Both the position numbers and the translations under genes were made by a program. Of a stretch of DNA of 64,000 bases, positions 16,245 through 25,500 are shown one piece after another; the first letter of the stretch is position 1; the number at the start of each line of letters is the position of its first letter. Under the pieces are notes generated by a model, which worked only from the letters and a program-made list of their open reading frames with translations, had not been told where the DNA came from and searched no databases. Source of the stretch: Planctomycetota bacterium (GTDB lineage: Bacteria; Planctomycetota; Planctomycetia; Pirellulales; PALSA-1355). Where the stretch lies: NCBI GenBank assembly GCA_003389325.1, contig QQVE01000015.1:1-64000 (forward strand), written 5' to 3'.

Positions 16245-17219
16245 CTATTCGTAGAGTTCTGGCTCGAGCAGTTGCCGAATCTCGGGGCGCTCCATGTTTT
16301 GCCGTGTTGCCAAAGTCTCGCCGGTCGAGACTCTTGCGGGCACCTGACTTCCGCGTAAATGACTCGCGAGCGTCGTGACGGCAGCCTTTCCCATGCCCAC
16401 TGGATCCTGCAGCACGATGGCATGCATCTTGCCCGCGCGCAGGGCATCCAGCAATTGAGGCCCGGAATCGATGCCGACGAACTTGACGTTCCCGGCTAGG
16501 CCTTGCTCTTCGAGCGCGCGTAGCATCCCCATGGACACGTGTTGACTGGCGGCAAAGACACCGTCAAATTCATCGCCGAAGGTTTGCAGCAGCTGCTGGG
16601 ACTTGACCAGCGCCTTGTCCGCCGTATCGCCGGCGTACTCGCTGGAGGAAACGATTTCGATCCCTGGAAACTCCTCGGTCAGAACGTCGATGCAACCCTG
16701 CTCTCGTTGTTCGGCACTCTGGCTGCCAGGCGCCTGTCGGAGGATGATGACGCGCCCCTTTTCCATGAGTAGTTCGGCCAGGTGCCGGCCGGCGATCTGG
16801 CCGGCGCGATAATTGTCAGTGGCGACAAAGCTGACAATGTTCGTTTCGTCATCCAGCCCGCTGTCGAAGATCAGTACGGGAATGCCCGATTGGCGTGCTT
16901 CGCGCACGACGGGAGCCAGAGCCTGAGAGTCGAGCGGCGCGAGGCATATGCCGTCAACACCTTGCGCGATGAAGTCCTGCACGAGATTGATTTGCGTTTC
17001 GCGGTCACCTTCGGTGAGCGGGCCTTTCCAAACAACGTCGACCTCGGCCTCGTCGCGGCCATGGACCACCCCGGCGTGAACGGACTTCCAGTATTCGTGC
17101 GAGGTCGCCTTGGGAATCACGGCCAGCAGCAGCTTGTCTCGGTTCGGGCGTCCCTCCGGCTTCCCGCACCCGACGAAGATTGCAACAAATAGCAAAAGGG
17201 CAGGAAGAAAACGCGACAT
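16245..17219 (-). CDS. Sugar-binding lipoprotein of an ABC transporter (RbsB/LacI-type)
   Basis: A 324-aa periplasmic-binding-protein type I fold. The N-terminus MSRFLPALLLFVAIFVGCGK is a lipoprotein signal with Cys at the lipobox. The mature part has KATSHEYWKSVHAG, GVDGICLAPLDS, GIPVLIFDSG, GVFAASQH and KFVGIDSGPQL, typical of ribose-like sugar-binding proteins. The ATG at 17219 was selected because the signal peptide begins there. No permease or ATPase lies next to it, so it must partner with components elsewhere or act as a sensor. It is divergent from the glycosidase-like catabolic operon and may feed that pathway. Confidence 0.88.
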   Translation of the reverse strand: MSRFLPALLLFVAIFVGCGKPEGRPNRDKLLLAVIPKATSHEYWKSVHAGVVHGRDEAEVDVVWKGPLTEGDRETQINLVQDFIAQGVDGICLAPLDSQALAPVVREARQSGIPVLIFDSGLDDETNIVSFVATDNYRAGQIAGRHLAELLMEKGRVIILRQAPGSQSAEQREQGCIDVLTEEFPGIEIVSSSEYAGDTADKALVKSQQLLQTFGDEFDGVFAASQHVSMGMLRALEEQGLAGNVKFVGIDSGPQLLDALRAGKMHAIVLQDPVGMGKAAVTTLASHLRGSQVPARVSTGETLATRQNMERPEIRQLLEPELYE

Positions 17220-17398
17220 GACACCACCCCGGGCTACGGCCGAAACGGTCGAATCGTACCAGATGCTCTCGATCATGGCGGCCCCTGCGGCCCGAGTCAA
17301 CAAGGCCGCCGATCGGCTCGCGAATGCGATAGGTTTCTTTTCGCACTTAAGTGGCGTAGACTCGCTGCAAGCGAGAACGCCCACCAGGAAGAACTACC
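17220..17398. promoter_or_regulatory. Divergent promoter region of the sugar-binding protein and catabolic operon
   Basis: This 179-bp gap is bounded by the start codons of the leftward sugar-binding lipoprotein and the rightward four-gene operon, so shared regulation is plausible. I cannot identify a specific operator by eye. Confidence 0.35.
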
Positions 17399-19465
17399 AT
17401 GTTGCTCAACGACTCGCGCTGGTTCGAAACGGCATACCGTCGTGCCGTAATCGATATGCACATCCCGGACTGGGATGAACAGTTTCTCTCACAATTCGAT
17501 GCGGACAACTACGTCGAGATGCTCGTCAAGGCGCGGGCTCAGTCGGTCGTGTGCTACGGCCATTCCCACGTGGGGCTGTTCAACTATCCGACCAAGGTCG
17601 GTCAGCAGCATCGAGGACTGAAGGGTCGCAACCTGTTGGGTGAAGTGATCCAGCGCTGCCATGCTCGAGATATCGCCGTGGTGATTTACACGAGCTTGAT
17701 CTTTGATCGCTGGGCGGCCGACAACCATTCCGATTGGCGAATGATCACGCAGGCCGGGAAGTTTCAGGGCGAGGGCAGCCGGCATGGCCTGGTCTGTCCT
17801 AACTCACCGTACCGAGAATATGTGCGAGCCTTCGCCACGGAGATCTGCGAGAACTTCGACTTCGAGGGCATGCGGTTCGACATGACGTTTTGGCCCGCGC
17901 TCTGCTACTGCGACTATTGTCAGCAGCGGTTTGCCGATGAAGTCGGCGGCGAGATCCCGCGCGAGATCGACTGGTTCGATCCGCGCTGGGTTGCCTTTCA
18001 ACGACGCCGCGAGGCCTGGCTGGCGGAGTTCGCCGCCGTGGCCACGAACACGGTGCGCAAGCTGAAACCCCAGGCCACGGTCGAGCACCAGTCGTCGACC
18101 TATCCCCTGAATTGGCAGTTCGGTGTGGCGACGCCGTTGGTTCCGCAGAACGACTTCTTGCAAGGCGACTTCTATGGAGACTCCTTGCAAGGCTCCTTCG
18201 TACGCAAGCTGCTCGAGGACTTAACGCCCAGGCGGCCATTCGCGTACGAAACGAGCTTCTCGGTTGAGCTGCGGGATCATACGGGAAAGAAGTCGGAGGC
18301 CCTGCTGGAGGCCAAGGCATGCGCTGCCATCGCCGATGCCGCCGCTTTCGTGTTCATCGATGGCATCGATCCGATCGGAACGCTCAACCCGGGAGTGTAC
18401 GAGCGGATGGGGCGTATCTTCGATCGCCTCAAGCCATACTATGGTGAACTCGGCGGCCGGCGCGTTGCCGACGTGGCGATTTACTACAGCCTGGAATCCA
18501 AGTTCGACTTTGCGGCGAATGGACGCCCCGTTGCCCAGCCCGATCTGTCGGACGCGCACACGACCAGTTCCATGCAGGTGGCGCGGCGGCTGATCGAGGC
18601 CCATCTGCCCTTTCGAGTGATTACCCGCGAATCGCTCGCCGACTTGGACGAGGTCCGCCTGTTGATTTTGTCCAATGTCAACATGATGGACGAGAACGAG
18701 GTCGCTTGCATTCGCCAGTGGGTCAAGGCCGGAGGCAGCCTGCTGGCTACCGGTGGCACATCGCTGGTCGACACGCAGGGAAAGCGGCGAAGCGATTTCA
18801 TGCTTGCCGATGTTTTCGGAGCCAGTATCGCCGAACCGAACTGGCAATCCTGGCAACACTACGTTGCTCCGACAACCGATGGGGCTCAACTCTTCCACGA
18901 CTTTAGTGCCAAGTACCCACCGTTTGTCGACGGCCCCGGGATGCACGTGCGGGCGCTTCCGGGTGCCCAGGTGCTGGCCACGACGACGCTTCCGTGGCCG
19001 GCGTCCGACGACACCAGGTTCTCCTCCATTCACAGCGACCCTCCCTGGAAGGCAACGGACCGGCCTGAGATCCTCTCGAACCGGTACGGAAGCGGTCGGG
19101 CCGTTTACTCAAGCAGCCTGATCGAGAACGTCGCGGGCATGGAGGATGTCTTCATCAGCCTCGTCAGGCTACTTGTCAAGCAGTTCCGCTTTAGGGCCGA
19201 TGCTCCTGGTGCCGTGGAGATGACTGTGTTCAGCCAGCCCGATCGGCATCGATACCTGTTGAGCCTGGTGAATTTCCAGAAGGACCTTCCGAATATTCCC
19301 GTCGATGGAATCACGATTCAGATGCAGCTCGGCCGCGAAGCTCTGCGCCGAATCGTGCGGCTACCCGATGGAGATGCCGTCGACTACAGCGAACAGGAGG
19401 GCACGGTCAGCTTTCCGGCCGGACGCGTGGAGACGCTGGCGATGTTTGCAGTGGAAACGATGTAA
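17399..19465 (+). CDS. Glycoside-hydrolase-like protein with beta-galactosidase trimerisation-type domain
   Basis: A 688-aa protein without a signal peptide. The N-terminal ~370 residues look like a TIM-barrel hydrolase related to the alpha-L-fucosidase/hypothetical glycosidase group (WFETAYRRAVIDMHIPDWD, GHSHVGLFNYP, LVCPNSPYREY, FDFEGMRFDMTFWP, CYCDYCQQRF). The following region (about 380-600) resembles the beta-galactosidase trimerisation (glutamine-amidotransferase-like) domain (ADVAIYYSLES, LLILSNVNMMDENEVACIRQ, WVKAGGSLLATGG). Its cytoplasmic location suggests action on imported oligosaccharides. It is the first gene of the 17.4-22.0 kb operon. The substrate is unknown. Confidence 0.8.
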   Translation: MLLNDSRWFETAYRRAVIDMHIPDWDEQFLSQFDADNYVEMLVKARAQSVVCYGHSHVGLFNYPTKVGQQHRGLKGRNLLGEVIQRCHARDIAVVIYTSLIFDRWAADNHSDWRMITQAGKFQGEGSRHGLVCPNSPYREYVRAFATEICENFDFEGMRFDMTFWPALCYCDYCQQRFADEVGGEIPREIDWFDPRWVAFQRRREAWLAEFAAVATNTVRKLKPQATVEHQSSTYPLNWQFGVATPLVPQNDFLQGDFYGDSLQGSFVRKLLEDLTPRRPFAYETSFSVELRDHTGKKSEALLEAKACAAIADAAAFVFIDGIDPIGTLNPGVYERMGRIFDRLKPYYGELGGRRVADVAIYYSLESKFDFAANGRPVAQPDLSDAHTTSSMQVARRLIEAHLPFRVITRESLADLDEVRLLILSNVNMMDENEVACIRQWVKAGGSLLATGGTSLVDTQGKRRSDFMLADVFGASIAEPNWQSWQHYVAPTTDGAQLFHDFSAKYPPFVDGPGMHVRALPGAQVLATTTLPWPASDDTRFSSIHSDPPWKATDRPEILSNRYGSGRAVYSSSLIENVAGMEDVFISLVRLLVKQFRFRADAPGAVEMTVFSQPDRHRYLLSLVNFQKDLPNIPVDGITIQMQLGREALRRIVRLPDGDAVDYSEQEGTVSFPAGRVETLAMFAVETM

Positions 19466-19542
19466 AGCGATGTGAAGATCTCGGATACCAAGAAGCGAAT
19501 AGGCGTGCGAACCGTCAGCCATTCTCAAAGGCCCCTCTTACG

Positions 19543-20298
19543 ATGGAACAGCACCGCAACCCGGTGATTCTGGGCATTTGGCAGCAATTTCCGCTGCCCA
19601 TGATTTCTCGATTGCTCGGCCTACAAGGGTGGGATTGGGTGATTCTGGACATGCAGCACGGCAGCGCCAATATCGAGACTGCCTATGAATGCATGCATAC
19701 GCTGCATGCCGCCGGCACTCGGCCGCTACTGCGGACGAGCGTGGATGTGCCAAGCGAAGTCCAGCGAGCGCTCGACCTCGGTGCCTTGGGAGTCATCGTG
19801 CCCATGGTCAACGATGTGGATCAGGCCCGGGCCGTAGCGCGAGCCGCGAAGTATCCTCCACTTGGTTGCCGCTCGGTGGGATCCGACCTGCCTTGGCACT
19901 ACGGCAAGGATTACTACGAAACTGCCAATCAGCGCACGCTGCTCCTGGTCCAGATCGAGCATATCGACGCGGTCAACCAGGTTGAGCAGATCATGGCCGT
20001 TCCGGGAGTAGACGGCTGCTTCATCGGACCCACGGACTTGGCGCTGTCGATGGGATTGCCGCGCACGGGCTATGAAGACGATGAATCGCATCGCGCCGCC
20101 ATCGCCCGAACGCTGGCCGCCAGCCATGCGCACGGGAAGCTGGCGTGCTGCAACACCTACTCGATGAGTGACGCCGAGACGAGAGCTGCCGCTGGCTTTG
20201 ACGGTATCACGTTTATGTCCGAAGCCGATTTCTTCGTCGGCGCGGGAACCAGCCTACTGGCGAAACTGCGGGAGCGCACGATCGGCGAAGCTTCGTAG
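19543..20298 (+). CDS. HpcH/HpaI-family aldolase
   Basis: A 251-aa class II pyruvate aldolase of the HpcH/HpaI family. The signature blocks are WDWVILDMQHG, TRPLLRTSVDVPSEVQRALD (around the conserved Arg), GALGVIVPMVND, QIEHIDAVNQVEQI (metal-binding Glu) and GCFIGPTDLALSMG (metal-binding Asp). Relatives split 2-keto-3-deoxy sugar acids or 4-hydroxy-2-oxo acids into pyruvate plus an aldehyde. It lies 77 bp after the glycosidase-like gene and 11 bp before the oxidoreductase gene, pointing to a nonphosphorylative sugar-acid route. Confidence 0.92.
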   Translation: MEQHRNPVILGIWQQFPLPMISRLLGLQGWDWVILDMQHGSANIETAYECMHTLHAAGTRPLLRTSVDVPSEVQRALDLGALGVIVPMVNDVDQARAVARAAKYPPLGCRSVGSDLPWHYGKDYYETANQRTLLLVQIEHIDAVNQVEQIMAVPGVDGCFIGPTDLALSMGLPRTGYEDDESHRAAIARTLAASHAHGKLACCNTYSMSDAETRAAAGFDGITFMSEADFFVGAGTSLLAKLRERTIGEAS

Positions 20299-20309
20299 CC
20301 GCGTGTCCG

Positions 20310-21311
20310 ATGCCCTTGTCAATTTCCGACTCACAATCGCCCATGCGAGTGGCCGTGGTGGGCTGCGGCCCGATCGGGACGATTCACGCGCGGGCCGTTA
20401 TGACTTCGCCGAGGGCCCAGCTCGTCGGACTTTGCGAGATCGACGACGCTCGTCGAAAAGAGGTCGCGAATCGATTCGATGTGCCGGGCTACGCAAGCGT
20501 CGAGCGGCTGCTGGACGATCTGCAACCCGACGCGCTGACCGTGGCGACGCCGGACCATTTGCATTTCGATCCCGTGATGGCGGCGATCGACGCCGGTTGC
20601 CACGTGTTCTGTGAGAAACCACTGGCGACTACCGTCGCCGATGCCCAACGCATGGTCTCCGCAGCGAATGACCGCGGCGTGCTGTTGGCCGTGGACTACA
20701 ATCGGCGATTCGCTTCCGGCTACCGGGCGGCCAAAGCTATGCTGTGCGATGGGCGAATCGGGCAACTTGAGAGTTGTCTCGTGCGAGTCATCGATCGCAC
20801 TCCGCCCGCCAGCGTCGCCCGCGAGCCCTACGTCATGTTCGGTACGCTGCTGACCCACCACTTTGACTTGGTGCGCTGGTATGGGGGTGAGGTCTCCCGG
20901 CTGCAGGCGATTGTCGAAACGATGCACGGCGGATTACTGCGGCAAGTAAGTCTGTCGCTGGCGCTCGCATCCGGGGCGCATGCTACAATCCTGGCTGCCT
21001 ATCGTGACGATCAGTCGCATACGACGGAATGGATGGCCCTGCTCGGCACTTCGGGCACGCTCGTCGTCGAGGACCTGACGGCCCGAGTCATACTGAGTTG
21101 CCGCGCGGAAGACTGCGTGGTGACAGGGGCCACGGAGACGTTTGAGGATGTGATCGCAGCTTCGATCGCGGCGCATCTCCAAGCATTCATGGCCGGAATA
21201 GAAGCTCCCCAGCGGCCAGCGACCGGCCACGACGGTTTGATCGGAATGAAACTGGCTGCTGCGGCAGTCGAGTCCATCGCTCGGGGCACATCGGTGGAGG
21301 TAACGCCATGA
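20310..21311 (+). CDS. Gfo/Idh/MocA-family oxidoreductase
   Basis: A 333-aa NAD(P)-dependent enzyme. The Rossmann motif VAVVGCGPIGTIHA opens the protein, followed by TPDHLHFDPVMAAID and CHVFCEKPLATT (the catalytic EKP motif). The C-terminal half is the usual beta-sheet dimerisation domain. Family members oxidise or reduce sugars, inositols and related polyols. Either Met at 20310 or the Met at 20343, directly before the Rossmann strand, could be the start, and neither has a strong ribosome-binding site. The stop overlaps the cyclase start (ATGA). Confidence 0.92.
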   Translation: MPLSISDSQSPMRVAVVGCGPIGTIHARAVMTSPRAQLVGLCEIDDARRKEVANRFDVPGYASVERLLDDLQPDALTVATPDHLHFDPVMAAIDAGCHVFCEKPLATTVADAQRMVSAANDRGVLLAVDYNRRFASGYRAAKAMLCDGRIGQLESCLVRVIDRTPPASVAREPYVMFGTLLTHHFDLVRWYGGEVSRLQAIVETMHGGLLRQVSLSLALASGAHATILAAYRDDQSHTTEWMALLGTSGTLVVEDLTARVILSCRAEDCVVTGATETFEDVIAASIAAHLQAFMAGIEAPQRPATGHDGLIGMKLAAAAVESIARGTSVEVTP

Positions 21312-21970
21312 AGGATGCCAGACGACAGACCATCGTCGACCTCAGCCACCCGCTGGGACCGCAGACCGCTGCTTTTCCGGGCGATCCACCACCGGCGATC
21401 CAGATCCTCGATACTGCGACGAATCCCACGAGCGACCAGAAGCGACACATGAATTGCAGTGCGATCGCCACGAGCCTGCACTGTGGAACCCACATGGACG
21501 CGCCGTTCCATTTTTTTCCTGATGGTCGAAGGATTGACCAGGTGCCCCTGGACCGCTGTGTCGGCCCGACATTGCTGGTTCGGCTACCTTTCGAGACGCA
21601 TGCTTCCATCGGTCGGGAGCATCTTGAGCCCTACGAATCCCAGTTGCGCGAGGCGCGCCGCATCGTTATCAACACACGGTGGCACCATCGTTGGGGCGCA
21701 GCAGACTACTTCACCCAGCACCCGGTCATCACCGAAGCGGCTGCTCGATTTCTGGTCGAGTGCGGGACGTTGCTTGTCGGCGTCGACATTCCCAGCGTGG
21801 ATCGGGCTCCTTACGCAGCACACCTCGAATTGCTCGGCAACGACGTGCTGATTGTCGAGAACCTGACCAATCTCGACGCGGTTGTTGGCGACGTGTTTCA
21901 CCTGATCGCCACGCCTCTAGCCATCTCAGGACGCGACGGGTCGCCGGTGCGGGCGGTTGCTGTTACGTGA
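21308..21970 (+). CDS. Cyclase-family (kynurenine-formamidase-like) hydrolase
   Basis: A 220-aa protein of the putative cyclase family. It has IVDLSHPLG at the start, the metal-binding signature HCGTHMDAPFHFF (about 58-70), and later GVDIPSVDRAP and LLGNDVLIVENLTNL. Family members are metal-dependent amidases or lactone-type hydrolases such as kynurenine formamidase. In this sugar-acid operon a ring-opening (lactonase-like) role is a reasonable inference but is not shown. GGAGG lies eight bases before the ATG, which overlaps the oxidoreductase stop. It is the last gene of the operon. Confidence 0.9.
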   Translation: MKDARRQTIVDLSHPLGPQTAAFPGDPPPAIQILDTATNPTSDQKRHMNCSAIATSLHCGTHMDAPFHFFPDGRRIDQVPLDRCVGPTLLVRLPFETHASIGREHLEPYESQLREARRIVINTRWHHRWGAADYFTQHPVITEAAARFLVECGTLLVGVDIPSVDRAPYAAHLELLGNDVLIVENLTNLDAVVGDVFHLIATPLAISGRDGSPVRAVAVT

Positions 21971-22500
21971 GCCGAAGATGCGCGTGGCCAACATGCAACG
22001 CGAGAGCCGGCTTCGACTTGTTGAGGCAGTCAACGATTCGGTGGCCATGCCATCGGCGATGCGCGTGTACGCTCCGGGTTGAATCGGTGGGCCGGTAATG
22101 TAGGGAGGAGTTCGTCATCGTGCTGCCCGGCTGTGATCGCTGCAAGGCAGTATGTCATGCGAAAGGCAGGACAGGGACGCAATCGCGTAGATGTCGCAAT
22201 GGCAATTGGCGCTCAAGCGCACCCGCGTCGTAAATTGTGCGTAGGATCGGCCTTGTTACTGTAAACGTTGCGGACCATCGTCCGACAACGGTTCAGCACG
22301 ACGACAATGGCTACCAGCGAGTGACCTCGATTAGGTTCTTTTGCACTCCGCCTGCACCCCAGGGCTTCGTGCTCGTCGGTGGCCTCGACCATTGTCCACC
22401 GCGGAAATGGCCGCAAGTTTTTTTTGCGTCGCGCATCAGAGCGGTTTACTCGCTTCTATTCAGAAACGAAGCGCAATGGCGAGCTGACCCGAAAGCGGCT
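21971..22500. other. Noncoding region with repeat copy B
   Basis: About 530 bp between convergent genes. The only notable element is the 35-bp repeat at 22389-22423. No supported gene or RNA was found. Confidence 0.5.
22389..22423. repeat. Dispersed 35-bp repeat, copy B
   Basis: The stretch starts CCATTGTCCACCG and ends GGCCGCAAGT plus a run of T. It matches 7839-7873 with one gap and a few mismatches. No tRNA fragment precedes it, unlike copy A. The T-run could make it part of a terminator for the upstream cyclase gene. Confidence 0.5.
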
Positions 22501-25500
22501 TCAGCCGAGCCAGAACCCATTGGCAAAGTCGGGGTCGTCTTCGAAAATCGCGTCGACCAGGTTTCCCAGTGCATCGAAGCGGCGGATTTCCTCCGACCTG
22601 CCGCCGCGCCCTTGAGCGGTGAAGATCTGTGCCGCGCCACCGGGCCCCGAGTGTTTGATTGCCACGCGAACCGGGGCATTGCGATCCGACCCCGTGTAGG
22701 CGGTGAACCGGTTGATCGTGTTGGTGTCGTTGTGCCACACCGCCACCTGCGATCGTCCCCCCCTGTCGGCTCCCATGACGATGTCGGCCAGGCCAGATTG
22801 GCTGTCGATGTTGGCGACCGCCAGGCTCACCGAGCCGAAGAACGCGAACCAGCCGAAGGGGCGGATCTCCTTCGCCGGCCGGCTGCTCGTGCCGTTGTTG
22901 TGATAGTCGAACACCCGGACGATCGGAGTCAGGCCGCCGCCGGACGAAACGATGATCTCGGCCGCACCGTTCGGATCGCCCACCACGTTGCCGACCGCGA
23001 GCCCGCCGATTCCGGATGCGAACAGAAACCAATCGGGATAGGCGTTGATCGTGGGAGTCTTCGTGAACCAGGGCGTCGTCGTGGGGCGATAGTGCTGGAA
23101 GGGAGCGTTGGCCTGACCCGTGTTTTCAAACACGTGCACTAGCGGCAGCCCGAACTCGCGAGCCACGACAATGTCGTTGCGCCCGTCGGCGTTCACGTCG
23201 CCCACGGCCACGAAGATGCCTGTATTGAAGCCCGGCGAGGATGCCATGAAGGAGTAGATCTGGTCGCCGGTCATCAGGTCGAAGACCCTCACTTGCGGAT
23301 AGTGGTAGCCGCTGGGTGCCGTGATGATCTCGGGGATTCCGTCGCCGGTGACATCCCCGGTGGCGACGCGCACGCCGCCCCACCACGAAGGCGAGTATGC
23401 CAGGAAGTCGAGCTGCAACTCGCCCGAACGGGCGTCGTAGACGTGCACGCGGGGCTGCCTCCCAAAACCGGCCGCCGCGCCTGCGGCCAGGATCTCGAAG
23501 TAGTTCAGTTTCTCGATGCCAGTGAAGTGGATCGGTCGGCGATCGCCTTCCACAGGCACGCCGTCGCCCAGAAACTCCCACACGCCGTTGCCTGAGGGCG
23601 GGCCGCTGTAGGTCAGCTTCGGCCCCGCCGTGTCCGCGAAATCGACTTCCAGGTAATCCACGCCCGGGCCGGCGAACGACGGCGCATTGCCGTGGATGGT
23701 CAGTGTCGTCGTCTCGTCGGGCGTGACGAAAAAACGATTCGCGCCCGTCGTGCCGGTGAGCGACAACGATTCCATCTGGCCCGCCGGGTAGGTCAGACCG
23801 GCAAAGGCCCGACCTCCACCGGCGGTGAATCGCGTGGTGATCGCATTTCCAGCAATCGAGTAGTCGACGAACTTTCCGTCACCGCTGTCGGTGACGACGA
23901 CTTCGTCTGCCGCCCCAGAATCGTCCACGATCACGACCGTGGCGGCCAGGGCGTCGACGTCGATGGCATAGATGTCGCTTTCGTCCATGCCGGCGAGTTC
24001 GATCACCGGCGCCGGCCCCGCCGCTGCCAAGGGCGAAGCGGCTACGCTGAACACGTCGCTGCCGGCTCCGCCTTCAATGCGAAGCGTCCCGACGCCGGCT
24101 CCGGGGTTGAGTGTCAGGTCGATCGTATCGCCGGGCGTCGGCCCGTCGTTCGTGGCCGCGTCCAGCGTGAACGTCTCGGCGTCGAAGAAGGTCAGCGATT
24201 CGAAGGGCACGGCATCGCTACTCCCGCTGAGGACGTAGGCCGGATCGCCGGCAAAGCTGAGGCCGGCCGCCAGCGAGAGCACGTCCGTGCTGCCGGCGCT
24301 CGTGAAGTCCACACCGGCGAATCCGGAAACCTCGACCGGTTCGAGTCCGGTGAAACTGATCGTGTGGAGATTGCCACCCGATTCAGTGGTGATCATCCCG
24401 GCTCCCGGTGTCGTCGGGCTGGGCGCGTAGGCGACATTCGCAGCCGCGTGGCCGATTACTTTCAGACGGTCGTTTCCGCCGTCGCCGCCTGCATAGGCAA
24501 TTCCGCCCGGCGGCGCGAAATCGCCGGTGCTCAAGTCGATCGTCAGCGTGTCGTCCTCGTTGTCGGTGCCGATAATCTCGATCAAACGCGTCTGATCGAC
24601 GGCGCGACTGGCGACAACCTCCGCGGTTAGGTTGTCGAACACCTCGAACAAGTCGCCGCTACGGCGAAGCGTCAGGTCGTCCGCACCGTCGCCGATGCCC
24701 GCGGCGTAGACCAGCGCATTGATCGAATCGCGATACTCGAAAATCGTCAGATCGAGATCCACGTCCTGCGGCAGCGGGTCGTTGTAGTACTCGTAGCTGT
24801 TGCGGAAGTTGTATTTCAGCCGGGACCAGTCTTCGGAACCGGTCAAGAAGTTCTGCGTACCCGTGCCGTTGACGTCGGCGACAACGCCCTGGTCGTTCGA
24901 ATCGCCGTCGCCGTTCCAGTCGATGGGACCAACCTCGGGCAAGTAGCGGCCGTCGCGCAGGCGGACGATGTTGCCCGGGTCGCCACCGATGCCGGCGGCC
25001 TCGTCGAGGTCGTTCTCGTCGAGGTCGTTAAACGCCCGGCGTGAATAGTCGAGCCTCCAACTGTTTGCGAAAGCCTGCTCGAACGCGGTGGGCGCGGGGC
25101 CGAGCCGGTAGGGAACATCCCAGAGGTAGTTCATCACGCTGTGGTAGTTGGGCTTGTAGTTGCGCGAAGCGCTCACCTGGTCGCCCCCGTGCCCAAGGCC
25201 GAGTGCATGGCCCAGCTCATGCATGAACACGCCGGCCTGCTCGTCTCGCGTGCCGCCCCCCAGTTCGCCCAAAGCGACCCAAAAATCATTGCCGCCCAGA
25301 GGCGCTTCGGAGGTTGTGCCGAGTTCCGCCGCCCCGATCCTGCGGTCCGCGACCTCGTTGGCAAAGATGCTGTAGCGATAGACCCAGCCCTTGGCCTTAA
25401 GAATGGCAGCCGCGTTGTCACTGGCCCGTTCGGCCGTGGTACCGAACCCGCCTGCCACGTTGGGATCGGTGTTCGCCTTGATCGCGTCGAACTCAGAGAA

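Noticed and set aside
22237..23142. 301-aa plus-strand frame overlapping the metzincin C-terminus
   Set aside because: It is antisense to the FG-GAP repeats, has no signal peptide or domain motif and shows repeat-shadow composition.
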